A stretch of DNA of 64,000 nucleotides from Gammaproteobacteria bacterium (GTDB lineage: Bacteria; Pseudomonadota; Gammaproteobacteria; Ga0077536): NCBI GenBank assembly GCA_020849475.1, contig JADLGE010000010.1:110357-174356 (forward strand), read 5' to 3'. The notes under the pieces are model-generated. The model was not told where the DNA came from. It saw nothing but the letters and a program-made list of their open reading frames with translations, and did not search any database. The position numbers and the translations under genes were made by a program. The number at the start of each line of letters is the position of its first letter. Positions within the stretch are counted from its first letter, which is position 1. Shown in pieces: positions 34,769-43,168 of this stretch.

Positions 34769-36328
34769 GTGAAGCGTCTGCAGGCCACCATACTCGCGCT
34801 GCTCGTCACCGCCGCCGCGCTGGCGCTGATGTACGCCAAGATCACCCGCCTGGGTTTGCCGCTGCTGCCCAACCAGCTCGAACAGGTGTGGTCGGTCGAG
34901 GCGAAAATCGAATTCGATGCCAGCCGTCATGCGACCGTGGTCGATTTCGATATTCCCGACAAGCTCGGCCAGTACGTGCGTCTCGATGAATATTTCATTT
35001 CGCGCGGCTATGGGTTGAATGTCGGCATACGCGATCACGACCGTCGCGCCGAATGGTCGACGCGTCAGGCGCGCGGCGCGCAGCGTCTTTATTACCGTCT
35101 CGAAGCGGTGCCGCAGAGCGAGGACGATCCGGGTGAACCGTCCAAGCATGTGCCGGCGCCACCCAACGTACCGGCCTATGAAGAGCCACTGGCGTCCGCC
35201 ATCCAGGACACCCTCGGCAACGTGCGCGATGAATCGGCGAACGTCTTCACCTTTGTCAGCCAGACGCTGGTCAAGCTCAACGCCCAGGCGCCGAATGACA
35301 ACGTCATGATCATCCGCAACAACCTCGACCGCGGCAGCGAAGCGTGGGTCGACCGCCTGATCTACGTGCTGGCCGGCGCCAGCATCCCGGCGCGCCGCGT
35401 GCGCGGCGTGATCCTCGAAGACCGTGCCGCCAACCAGCATCTGACGACGTGGCTGGAAGTGCATAATGGCACGCGCTGGGAAGGCTTCGATCCGCAGACC
35501 GGCAACCGCGGCTACCCGGACAATTTCCTGCGCTGGTCGGTGAGCGATGAACCCTTGCTGCACATCGAAGGCGGGCGCAATGTCAGCGTGTCGTTCTCGG
35601 TATCGCGTTATGCCAAGTCGCCGACCATGGTGGCGCGCGCGCGGGGTGTCGCCAACGACACCTTCCTCGCCAGCACCATGCTCTACAACCTGCCGGTCAA
35701 CACTCAGAACGTCTATCGCGTGCTGCTGATGGTGCCTTTCGGCGCGCTGGTGGTGGCCTTCATGCGCACCATCGTCGGCTTGCCGACGCTCGGCACCTTC
35801 ATGCCCATCCTGGTCGCCATCGCGTTTCGCGAAACGGAACTCGCGTGGGGTATCGCGCTGTTCATACTGATCACGGCCAGCGGCCTGTCGCTGCGTTTCT
35901 ATCTTGAACGATTGCAACTGTTGCTGGTGCCGCGTCTGTGTTCGGTGCTGGTGCTGGTGGTGCTGGTCATGACCATCATCAGCCTCGTCAGCGCCAAGCT
36001 CGGCATCGACAAAGGCTTTTCCATCGCGCTGTTCCCGATCGTGATCCTGACCATGGTCATCGAGCGCATGTCGGTGATCTGGGAGGAATCGGGGCCGGGC
36101 CAAGCGCTGAAAGAAGGCATGGGCAGCCTGAGCGTCGCGATCCTGGGCTACCTCGTCATGAAGAACGAACACCTGACCCATCTCGTGTTCCTGTTCCCCG
36201 AGTCACTGCTGATCCTGCTCGCGGTGTTCATTCTCATGGGTCGCTACACCGGTTACCGCCTGATGGAAGTGGCGCGTTTCAAGGATATCGTCGAGGCGCC
36301 GTCGTCCGATGCTAAGCCGCATCCGTAA
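34769..36328 (+). CDS. UUP1-type membrane protein: inactive transglutaminase domain plus seven helices
   Basis: The 519-residue protein starts at GTG (encoding MKRLQATILALL), with GAGGAG just upstream. One N-terminal helix is followed by a large periplasmic region (about 30-310) containing a transglutaminase-like fold (SANVFTFVSQTLVKLN, ASIPARRVRGVILED, HNGTRWEGFDPQTG). The Cys expected for transglutaminase catalysis is not seen, in line with the family name. The C-terminal half has seven hydrophobic helices (for example LIVALVLVMTIISLV-type segments between 330 and 505). It is coupled to the ATP-grasp gene by a 20-base overlap. Role unknown; likely a membrane platform for the retropepsin and ligase partners. 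Confidence 0.85.
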   Translation: MKRLQATILALLVTAAALALMYAKITRLGLPLLPNQLEQVWSVEAKIEFDASRHATVVDFDIPDKLGQYVRLDEYFISRGYGLNVGIRDHDRRAEWSTRQARGAQRLYYRLEAVPQSEDDPGEPSKHVPAPPNVPAYEEPLASAIQDTLGNVRDESANVFTFVSQTLVKLNAQAPNDNVMIIRNNLDRGSEAWVDRLIYVLAGASIPARRVRGVILEDRAANQHLTTWLEVHNGTRWEGFDPQTGNRGYPDNFLRWSVSDEPLLHIEGGRNVSVSFSVSRYAKSPTMVARARGVANDTFLASTMLYNLPVNTQNVYRVLLMVPFGALVVAFMRTIVGLPTLGTFMPILVAIAFRETELAWGIALFILITASGLSLRFYLERLQLLLVPRLCSVLVLVVLVMTIISLVSAKLGIDKGFSIALFPIVILTMVIERMSVIWEESGPGQALKEGMGSLSVAILGYLVMKNEHLTHLVFLFPESLLILLAVFILMGRYTGYRLMEVARFKDIVEAPSSDAKPHP

Positions 36329-37274
36329 ACTCAAGGCCGCCGGTGTGGTCGGCATCAATAACCGCAATCGCGGTTACATCATGCCGCACAACCCGCGCGC
36401 CCTGTATGCGCGGGTCGACGACAAGGTCGAGACCAAGCGACTCGCGATCGCGGCCGGCATCGCCGTGCCGGAGCTCTATGGCCTGATTCACGCGGTGCGC
36501 GAGGCCAAGGACTTCGAGCGCATGGTCGAGGGACACAAGGATTTCGTGGTCAAACCGGCGCACGGCAGCGGCGGCAAGGGCATCCTGGTTATCACTGATC
36601 GACGGCGCGACATGTACATCAAGGGTGATGGTCACGCCCTCACCGCCGCCGAAGTACAGCATCACATCGAGAACGTGCTCGGCGGCGTGTACAGCCTCGG
36701 CGGCCAGCCCGATCAGGCCATCATCGAATACCGCGTGAAATTTGATCGCGTGTTCGAGGCGGTCAGCTACCGCGGCGTGCCGGACATTCGCGTGCTGGTC
36801 TATCGCGGTGTGCCGGCGATGGCGATGCTGCGCCTGCCGACGCGCAGCTCCGACGGCCGCGCCAACCTGCACCAGGGCGCGGTCGGTGCAGGCATCGACA
36901 TGCTGACCGGCGCCACCACTCTCGCGGTGTGCAAGAACCGGCGCATCGAGGAACATCCGGACTTCGGCACGCCGCTCGGCGGCTTGCAGATCCCGGGCTG
37001 GCCGGCGCTGCTGCTGCTGGCGGCCCGCTGCCACGAACTCGCGCCGCTCGGTTATCTCGGCGTCGACATGGTGCTGGATGCCGAGCTCGGGCCCCTCATC
37101 CTGGAATTGAACGCGCGCCCGGGGCTCGGCATCCAGATTGCGAACGGCCGCGGCCTGCGCGGCGTGTTGAACCACATCGACGCCGCCGCGCCGCTGCCGA
37201 CCGCGCCCGAGGCGCGGGTGGCGGTGATGCGGGCCTATTACGAAGGTCTGACGGAGGCTCCTGTCCCCCTGTAG
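36309..37274 (+). CDS. Alpha-L-glutamate-ligase-like ATP-grasp protein
   Basis: This 321-residue ATP-grasp enzyme of the sugar-transfer-associated/RimK-like type begins MLSRIRKLKAAGVVGINNRN. The ATP loop is VVKPAHGSGGKGILVI (about 77-92), the central strands are PDIRVLVYRGVPAMAMLRLPT, and the metal/phosphate block is LGYLGVDMVLDAELGPLILELNARPG (about 244-269). It should form an amide or peptide bond at ATP cost, but its substrate is not known. It overlaps the membrane gene by 20 bases. The TAG stop is the first triplet of a B-type palindromic repeat. Confidence 0.87.
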   Translation: MLSRIRKLKAAGVVGINNRNRGYIMPHNPRALYARVDDKVETKRLAIAAGIAVPELYGLIHAVREAKDFERMVEGHKDFVVKPAHGSGGKGILVITDRRRDMYIKGDGHALTAAEVQHHIENVLGGVYSLGGQPDQAIIEYRVKFDRVFEAVSYRGVPDIRVLVYRGVPAMAMLRLPTRSSDGRANLHQGAVGAGIDMLTGATTLAVCKNRRIEEHPDFGTPLGGLQIPGWPALLLLAARCHELAPLGYLGVDMVLDAELGPLILELNARPGLGIQIANGRGLRGVLNHIDAAAPLPTAPEARVAVMRAYYEGLTEAPVPL

Positions 37275-37353
37275 GTGCGAATTCATTCGCACATTCAATG
37301 GCAATGTCGGACGCCGCGGCCCGACCGCAATGTGCGAATGAATTCGCACCTGC
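37271..37353. repeat. Composite palindromic repeat B-B (long inverted repeat)
   Basis: Two B modules in opposite orientation form outer arms of about 23 bases (GTAGGTGCGAATTCATTCGC... and its complement) around a GC-rich 35-base middle. The RNA would fold into a long stem. The left arm's TAG is the stop codon of the ATP-grasp gene. It lies just before the mla operon promoter region. Confidence 0.9.
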
Positions 37354-37389
37354 AAGGCATCAATTAACGGCCCACTGGCGTGCCTGATT

Positions 37390-37398
37390 TGCGATAAT
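37390..37398 (+). promoter_or_regulatory. Candidate extended -10 promoter of the mla operon
   Basis: TG-C-GATAAT reads as an extended -10 element, 41 bases before the GTG that I take as the mlaF start. It overlaps an upstream in-frame ATG, so if it is the promoter that ATG would not be transcribed. No clear -35 is seen. The call rests on motif and position alone. Confidence 0.4.
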
Positions 37399-37438
37399 GC
37401 CGGCCCACTCAGTGCCGACGGCGTCGAAACCCTTACCC

Positions 37439-38248
37439 GTGTCCGAATCACCCCTGGTCGAAATCAAGGATCTCAGCTTCGGCTATTCGAGCGCGCGGCA
37501 GATCCTGAAAAACATCACCCTGTCGGTTCCGCGCGGCAAGGTGGTGGCCTTGATGGGTGGCAGCGGCTGCGGCAAGACCACGCTGCTGCGCCTCATCGGC
37601 GGCCAGGCGCGGCCCTCCCAGGGCTATGTGAAAGTGGCCGGCGAAACCATTCACGAACTCGACCAGGCAGGGCTTTATCGCATGCGCCGACGCATGGGCA
37701 TGCTGTTCCAGTTCGGCGCGCTGTTCACCGACATGTCGGTGTTCGAGAACATCGCCTTCCAGATGCGCGAGCACACGGACCTGCCGGAAGAAAGCATTCG
37801 CGACCTGGTGCTGATGAAATTGAATGCCATCGGCCTGCGTGGCGCGGCTGAACTCATGCCCTCGGAGCTGTCGGGCGGCATGGCGCGGCGCGTGGCCCTG
37901 GCGCGCGCGGTGGCGCTGGACCCGATGCTGGTCATGTATGACGAACCCTTTGCCGGCCTCGATCCGATCTCGCTGGGTGTGATTGGCCAGTTGATTCGAC
38001 GCTCCAACGACGCCTTGGGCGCGACCTCAGTGGTGGTGACCCACGACGTGCAGCAGTCCCTGCACATCGTCGATTACGTGTACCTCATGGCCGATGGCCG
38101 CATCGTCGCATCCGGCACGCCGGACGAAATGCGCGCCTCGACCGAGCCCACCGTCCATCAGTTCATCCACGGCGAAGCCGATGGCCCGGTCGGGTTTCAT
38201 TATCCGGCCGGCCCTTTCGGCGCCGAACTCGGCCTCAAGCATGGCTAA
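37439..38248 (+). CDS. mlaF: Phospholipid transport ABC ATPase MlaF
   Basis: From the GTG start (VSESPLVEIKDLSFGYS) the protein has 269 residues; an in-frame ATG 42 bases earlier is possible. Walker A is GGSGCGKTT, the Q-loop follows FQFGALF, the ABC signature is LSGGMARRVALARA, Walker B is MLVMYDEP and the switch is VTHD. FQFGALFTDMSVFENIAFQ is typical of MlaF. It powers retrograde or anterograde phospholipid movement between the outer and inner membranes with MlaE, MlaD, MlaC and MlaB. Its stop overlaps the mlaE start by eight bases. Confidence 0.94.
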   Translation: MSESPLVEIKDLSFGYSSARQILKNITLSVPRGKVVALMGGSGCGKTTLLRLIGGQARPSQGYVKVAGETIHELDQAGLYRMRRRMGMLFQFGALFTDMSVFENIAFQMREHTDLPEESIRDLVLMKLNAIGLRGAAELMPSELSGGMARRVALARAVALDPMLVMYDEPFAGLDPISLGVIGQLIRRSNDALGATSVVVTHDVQQSLHIVDYVYLMADGRIVASGTPDEMRASTEPTVHQFIHGEADGPVGFHYPAGPFGAELGLKHG

Positions 38249-39041
38249 GGTGTCAGGTTCACAAATCGGCGCGGTCGGCGCCTTCACGCTCGGCGCGATA
38301 CGGCGCCTTGGCCAGGCCACGCTGTTCCTCGGGCAAGTGCTGCGTCATTCCGGCACCAGTCTCGTGCGCCCGGCACTGACGGTGCGCGAAATCTATTTCG
38401 CCGGCGCGCTGTCGCTCATCATCATCATGGTGTCGGGCCTGTTCGTCGGCATGGTGCTCGGCCTGCAGGGCTATGAAACTCTGCAGACCTACGGCTCGGA
38501 AGAAAAACTCGGCGTGCTGGTGGCGTTGTCGCTGGTGCGTGAACTCGGGCCGGTGGTCTCGGCGCTGTTGTTCGCGAGCCGCGCCGGTTCGGCCATCACC
38601 GCTGAAATCGGCCTCATGAAGGCCACCGAACAAATCGTCGCGATGGACATGATGGCGGTCAATCCCATCGCGCGCGTGGTCGCACCGCGCTTCTGGGGCG
38701 GCGTCATTTCGATGCCCTTGCTGGCGGCGCTGTTTTCGGCGATGGGCATTTTCGGCGCTTACATCGTTGGTGTGCGCCTGATTGGTGTGGATGAAGGCGC
38801 GTTCTGGTCGCAGATGCAGGCGGCGGTCGATTTTGATCACGACATCATGAACGGCGTCATCAAGAGCATGGTGTTCGGCGTCGGCATCAGTGCCGTCGCC
38901 ACCTTCGAGGGTTTCGATGCGCCGCCGACCGCGGAAGGCGTGTCGCGCGCCACCACGCGCACCGTGGTGCATTCCTCGCTGCTGGTGCTGGCACTGGATC
39001 TCGTGCTGACCGGCTTCATGATGCGCATGTGGGGCAATTGA
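38241..39041 (+). CDS. mlaE: Phospholipid transport permease MlaE
   Basis: The 266-residue inner-membrane permease has five or six helices. Family landmarks are GLFVGMVLGLQGYETLQTYGSE, LVRELGPVVSALLFASRAGSAITAEIG (the conserved EGP-type coupling region) and GFDAPPTAEGVSRATTRTVV near the C-terminus. It forms the channel dimer bound by MlaF below and the MlaD ring above. The start is inside the last codons of mlaF, so translation is coupled. Twenty bases separate it from mlaD. Confidence 0.94.
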   Translation: MAKVSGSQIGAVGAFTLGAIRRLGQATLFLGQVLRHSGTSLVRPALTVREIYFAGALSLIIIMVSGLFVGMVLGLQGYETLQTYGSEEKLGVLVALSLVRELGPVVSALLFASRAGSAITAEIGLMKATEQIVAMDMMAVNPIARVVAPRFWGGVISMPLLAALFSAMGIFGAYIVGVRLIGVDEGAFWSQMQAAVDFDHDIMNGVIKSMVFGVGISAVATFEGFDAPPTAEGVSRATTRTVVHSSLLVLALDLVLTGFMMRMWGN

Positions 39042-39060
39042 ATGAATACGGTACAAAAAC

Positions 39061-39528
39061 ATGAATAGCCGCGTAGTCGAATTCTGGGTGGGAATGTTCG
39101 TGCTGGTGGGCTTCGCCTCGCTGCTGTTCCTGGCGCTCAAGGTCGGCAACCTCGGCTTTGGTGAAGACGCCAACAGCTACACCGTGGTGGCCAAGTTCAA
39201 CAACATCGGCAGTCTCAAGGTGCGCGCGCCGGTGCGCGCCGCCGGCGTCACGGTCGGACGCGTCGATGCGGTCGACTTTGACGCCGCCGGCTACCAGGCG
39301 CGCGTCACCATGACGCTCGCCGGCAGTTACAAATTTCCCACTGACACCAGCGCTTCAATCCTGACTTCGGGCGTGCTGGGTGAGAACTACGTCGGGCTCG
39401 AAGCCGGGGCCGATGAAACTTTCCTGAAGACCGGCGACCAGATACAGATAACCCAGTCCGCTGTGGTACTCGAGCAGCTCATCAGCCGTTTCCTGTACGA
39501 CAAGGCTCAGAGCAACGGAGCAAAATAA
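39061..39528 (+). CDS. mlaD: Phospholipid-binding MCE protein MlaD
   Basis: This 155-residue protein has one N-terminal membrane anchor (VEFWVGMFVLVGFASLLFLALKVG) and a single MCE domain (about 38-118; YTVVAKFNNIGSLKVRAPVRAAGVTVGRV). After it come GVLGENYVGLE and a short C-terminal helix, VVLEQLISRFLYD, which forms the hydrophobic pore of the hexameric ring. The length is normal for MlaD. Two bases separate its stop from mlaC. Confidence 0.93.
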   Translation: MNSRVVEFWVGMFVLVGFASLLFLALKVGNLGFGEDANSYTVVAKFNNIGSLKVRAPVRAAGVTVGRVDAVDFDAAGYQARVTMTLAGSYKFPTDTSASILTSGVLGENYVGLEAGADETFLKTGDQIQITQSAVVLEQLISRFLYDKAQSNGAK

Positions 39529-39530
39529 CC

Positions 39531-40157
39531 ATGATACGCAACGCCCTCATTCGCCCCCTCATGGCGCTCAGCCTGTGCTTGATGGCCGCCAGCGCCTGCG
39601 CCGGCATGGCGCCCGATGAACTGGTGAAGAACACCTCGGAAGAAGTGCTCGGCATCGTGCGCAGCGATCCCGATATCGCCGCCGGCAACACCAGCAAGGT
39701 CATCGACATCGTCGAGGCCAAGGTGCTTTCCCATTTCGATTTCGCGCGCATGACGCGCCTCGCCGTCGGCAAGAACTGGCGCAACGCCAGCGACCCGCAG
39801 CGCGAAGCGCTGACCAATAGCTTTCGTACCTTGCTGGTGCGCACCTACGCGGTGGCGCTCGCGCAGTTCCGTGATCGCACCGTCGAATACCGCCCTCTCG
39901 ATCAGGCGCCGAGTGGCCCCGACGTGATGGTGCACACCACCGTCGCCACGCCGCAGGGCAAGCCCATCAACATGGACTACCGCATGGGCGCGGTCGGTGA
40001 AGACTGGAAGGTGTACGACGTGCTGGTCGACGGCGTGAGCCTGGTCATCAACTACCGCAGCCTGTTCGATTCGACCGTCGCCGAGAAAGGCATCGATGGC
40101 CTAGTGGCGATGCTCGAAGAGAAGAATGCCGCCGCGCGCGCGGGCGCCACACAGTAA
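39531..40157 (+). CDS. mlaC: Periplasmic phospholipid shuttle MlaC
   Basis: The 208-residue protein has a signal peptide (LMALSLCLMAASACA). The mature part has the MlaC/Ttg2D pattern: KVLSHFDFARMTRLAVGKNWRNAS, LTNSFRTLLVRTYAVAL and VYDVLVDGVSLVINYRSLF. It carries a phospholipid between the outer-membrane MlaA complex and MlaD. A CysAla junction in the signal region (SACAG) looks like ordinary signal peptidase I cleavage and not a strong lipobox. The TAA stop shares its last base with the mlaB ATG. Confidence 0.93.
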   Translation: MIRNALIRPLMALSLCLMAASACAGMAPDELVKNTSEEVLGIVRSDPDIAAGNTSKVIDIVEAKVLSHFDFARMTRLAVGKNWRNASDPQREALTNSFRTLLVRTYAVALAQFRDRTVEYRPLDQAPSGPDVMVHTTVATPQGKPINMDYRMGAVGEDWKVYDVLVDGVSLVINYRSLFDSTVAEKGIDGLVAMLEEKNAAARAGATQ

Positions 40158-40435
40158 TGATTCGTCGCGACGGTCAGCGCCTGCTGCTGGACGGGCCGGT
40201 CACGCTCGCGACCCATGTCGCGCTGCGTGACGCCGCCACGCCGCTCATGACCGATGCCGCGCTCGAAATCGACTGGCAGGGTGTCGACGCCGTCGACTCC
40301 AGCGCCTTGAGCCTGATTCTGCACTGGCGGCGCGCCGCCGTCGCCGCCGGTCGTTCAATCACGCTGCACAACCTGCCGAGCGGCGTCACCGCGCTCGCCG
40401 AGTTGTATGGTGTAAGCGAATTCGTCGACGGCTGA
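40157..40435 (+). CDS. mlaB: STAS-domain protein MlaB
   Basis: This 92-residue STAS-fold protein closes the mla operon and overlaps mlaC by one base (TAATGA). It has the STAS core strand and helix (LEIDWQGVDAVDSSALSLILHWRRAA) and the ITLHNLPSGVTALAELYGV end. In characterised Mla systems MlaB binds MlaF and stabilises it. The Ser doublet after Asp in VDSSA is the site corresponding to phosphorylatable Ser in anti-anti-sigma factors. No ibaG or murA gene follows, unlike in enteric bacteria. Confidence 0.88.
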   Translation: MIRRDGQRLLLDGPVTLATHVALRDAATPLMTDAALEIDWQGVDAVDSSALSLILHWRRAAVAAGRSITLHNLPSGVTALAELYGVSEFVDG

Positions 40436-40464
40436 TTCACCGGTCGCGCTCCAAACCGCTGTAA

Positions 40465-40485
40465 GTGCGAATTCATTCGCACCTA
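40465..40485. repeat. Palindromic repeat, single B module supplying a stop codon
   Basis: GTGCGAATTCATTCGCAC (40465-40482) followed by CTA gives a TAG stop on the minus strand for the P-type ATPase gene. On the plus strand it lies 29 bases after mlaB, between two convergent genes. Confidence 0.9.
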
Positions 40486-43152
40486 CCTTCTGCGCACCCG
40501 CCACTTGTAGATCTCCATCACCACCAGCAGCAGCGAGGCCATGGCGAGCAGCGCCAGCCAGTTTGCGGCCGTGACCGGCGCCAGCCCCAGCAGTGTGTTG
40601 AGTCCCGGCGTATAGAGCGCCGCGATGTGCACGGCTTGCGCGGCGAGCGTGCCCCACAGCAACAAGGGATTGCCGCGCAGTCCGCCACTGAATATGGAAC
40701 GCAGTTCCGAGCGCGCCACGAACACCAGCAGGTTCTCGCACAGCACCATCAACAACAGCGTGTGATTGCGCGCCGCGGCCAAGGGCTCGCCCGCTTGCAA
40801 CAGGCCGTGGAACAGCACGAAGGCCAGCACCGCCATCACCACCGCGCACAAGGCCACGCGCTCGATCATCGCGCGGTCGAACACCGCTTCATCGGGCGCG
40901 CGTGGCGGGCGCTGCAATTCATTGCCTTCACCGGGCTCGCAGGCCAGCGCCACGTCCTGGATGCCGTTGGTGATGAGGTTCAGCCACAGGATCTGCGCCG
41001 GCAGCAGCGGTAAGGGCAGGCCGCTGGCAATGGCCAGCGCGAACAGAATGATCTCCGCCACGCCGGTCGCCACCAGCAGCAGCACCACCTTGCGGATATT
41101 CGCGTAGGCGATGCGGCCTTCCTCGACGCCCGCCAGCAGTGAGCTGAAGTTGTCATCGGTGATGATGAGATCGGCACTGTCGCGCGCCACATCGGTGCCG
41201 GCGCGTCCCATCGCCACGCCGACGTGCGCCGCGCGCAGCGCCGGCGCATCGTTGACGCCATCGCCGGTCACCGCCACCACGTGGCCGCGCCGCTGCAGGG
41301 CGTTGACGATGGCGAGCTTGTGCTGCGGCTCGACGCGCGCAAACACCCGCGCCTCGGCGACCAGTGTCTCCAGCGCCGCCGCGCCCTGCGCTTCGGCGGC
41401 GCGCACCTGGGCGCCGGTCACCACCTGCGCGGCGGCGTCGGCCAGCGCCAGGCGTCGCGCGATGCTGAGCGCGGTATCGGGATGGTCGCCCGTCAGCATC
41501 GCGACTTCGATGCCGGCGGCGCGACAACGCGCCACCGCGTCGCGCGCATCGGGGCGCAAAGGATCGATCATGCCGACCAGGCCGAGCATCGCCAGCCCGG
41601 TGAGTTGCGCTTCATCGAGACTGCCGTCGGCGCCGAGCTGCACACGCCCTTGCGCCAGTGCAAGCACGCGGTAGCCGTCAGTGGCGAGCGCGGCCGCAGC
41701 CGCCTGCACCGCGGCGACATCGAGTGCCACGCGGCCATGGTCCGTCATCATGTGCGAGCACATCACGAGCAACTTTTCGACCGCGCCTTTGACACTGACG
41801 GTCACCCCCTCGGCCAGCGGATTGACGCTCGCCGCGCACAGCCGCTCCGATTCGAACGGCAGGCTGGCGAGCTCGGGATGCAGGAGCAGCAGCTCGGGAC
41901 GCGTGAGGCCGGCCTTGTGCGCGAGCACCAGCAGCGCGACATCGACCGCATCGCCATGATGTATCCATTCGCCGTCGCGGCGACCGAGGAAGGCTTCATT
42001 GGCGAGCGCGGCGGCGCGACACAGGCGCAGCACCGCATCGCGGTCGGCGGCGGCATGTTCGATGGCGCCTTGCGGCTGCCAGCCGGTGCCCGTCACCGTG
42101 CACATGCCAGCAGCGGGCAGCCACAGTCTTTGCACGGTCAATTCATTGGCGGTCAGCGTGCCGGTCTTGTCCGACGCGATGAAAGTGCAGGAACCCAGGG
42201 ATTCGACCGCCGCCAAGCGCCGCACGATGACATTGCGCCGGCCCATGGCGCGCATGCTGATGGCGAGCGCGATGGTCAGCGCCACCGGCAAGCCCTCGGG
42301 CACCGCCGACACCGCAAGCGCCAGGGCCGCGAGAAACACTTCGGCGAGGGCGGCGCCGCGTGCGATGGCAATGACCGAGACCAGCATCACGGCGCCCATC
42401 ACCAACGCCGCCATACGCACCGTGAAGCGTTCCATGCGCACCAGCAAGGGGGGTTTGGCGACGCGCGGCGTGGCCAGCGCGGCGGCGATGCGCCCGACTT
42501 CGGTGGCCAGACCAATGGCGGTCACCAGCGCCACGGCGCGGCCGCGTGTGACTAGGGTGCCGGCGAACGCCATGTTGACGCGCTCGGCCAGCGCGCACTC
42601 GGCGTCCGGTAAAACGTCGGCATGCTTGGCGACCGCGGCCGATTCGCCGGTCAGCAGGGATTCGTCGATGGCGAGATCATGGCCGCTCAGGATGCGCGCG
42701 TCGGCCGGCACGCGCGCGCCGGATTCGAGCAGCAGGATGTCGCCCGGCACCAGTTCCTCGGCGTCGACTTCATAGGCTTCGCCATCGCGTTCGACCCGTG
42801 CGCGGGTGCGCACCATGCCCTGCAGGGAATCGACGGTGCGTTGCGCGGCGCGTTCCTGGCTGGCGCCGATGGCGACGTCGATGATGATCACGAGCGCGAT
42901 GAAGGCGACATCGGACCAGTCGTCGAGCACCATCGCCACCCCGGCCGCCACCGCCAGCACCAGGATCATCGGGTCGCGCAACTGGCGCAGCACGATGGCC
43001 ATGAAACTCGGCGGCGGGCGACGCGGCAATCGATTGGGCCCGAGGCGCCGCGCGCGCTCGGCGACCTCGGCGAGGGTCAGGCCGTGATGGCGGCTGGCGA
43101 GCGCCTGCAGCGCTGCGTCGGCCGCGAGTTGGTGGGCCGCCGGCAGATTCAC
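40483..43152 (-). CDS. Cation-transporting P-type ATPase (P2-type)
   Basis: From a GTG (VNLPAAHQLAADAALQ) the protein has 889 residues; GTG or TTG starts further upstream would overlap the preceding gene. It has the cation-ATPase N domain (GLTLAEVAERARRLGPNRL), the actuator TGES, the phosphorylation loop DKTGTLTANE, the hinge VTGDGVNDAPALRAAHVGVAMG, and a C-terminal cluster of about six helices (INGIQDVALACEPGE and following). The DKTGTLT Asp forms the aspartyl-phosphate. The layout fits Ca2+, Mg2+ or Mn2+ ATPases of the P2 group; the ion is not determined. The TAG stop comes from a B repeat. Confidence 0.88.
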   Translation of the reverse strand: MNLPAAHQLAADAALQALASRHHGLTLAEVAERARRLGPNRLPRRPPPSFMAIVLRQLRDPMILVLAVAAGVAMVLDDWSDVAFIALVIIIDVAIGASQERAAQRTVDSLQGMVRTRARVERDGEAYEVDAEELVPGDILLLESGARVPADARILSGHDLAIDESLLTGESAAVAKHADVLPDAECALAERVNMAFAGTLVTRGRAVALVTAIGLATEVGRIAAALATPRVAKPPLLVRMERFTVRMAALVMGAVMLVSVIAIARGAALAEVFLAALALAVSAVPEGLPVALTIALAISMRAMGRRNVIVRRLAAVESLGSCTFIASDKTGTLTANELTVQRLWLPAAGMCTVTGTGWQPQGAIEHAAADRDAVLRLCRAAALANEAFLGRRDGEWIHHGDAVDVALLVLAHKAGLTRPELLLLHPELASLPFESERLCAASVNPLAEGVTVSVKGAVEKLLVMCSHMMTDHGRVALDVAAVQAAAAALATDGYRVLALAQGRVQLGADGSLDEAQLTGLAMLGLVGMIDPLRPDARDAVARCRAAGIEVAMLTGDHPDTALSIARRLALADAAAQVVTGAQVRAAEAQGAAALETLVAEARVFARVEPQHKLAIVNALQRRGHVVAVTGDGVNDAPALRAAHVGVAMGRAGTDVARDSADLIITDDNFSSLLAGVEEGRIAYANIRKVVLLLVATGVAEIILFALAIASGLPLPLLPAQILWLNLITNGIQDVALACEPGEGNELQRPPRAPDEAVFDRAMIERVALCAVVMAVLAFVLFHGLLQAGEPLAAARNHTLLLMVLCENLLVFVARSELRSIFSGGLRGNPLLLWGTLAAQAVHIAALYTPGLNTLLGLAPVTAANWLALLAMASLLLVVMEIYKWRVRRR

Positions 43153-43168
43153 ACGCGCCGCGGAACCG

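Noticed and set aside
34748..36181. 477-codon minus-strand frame opposite the transglutaminase-like gene
   Set aside because: Antisense shadow rich in His, Gln and Asp; no domain and no start signals.
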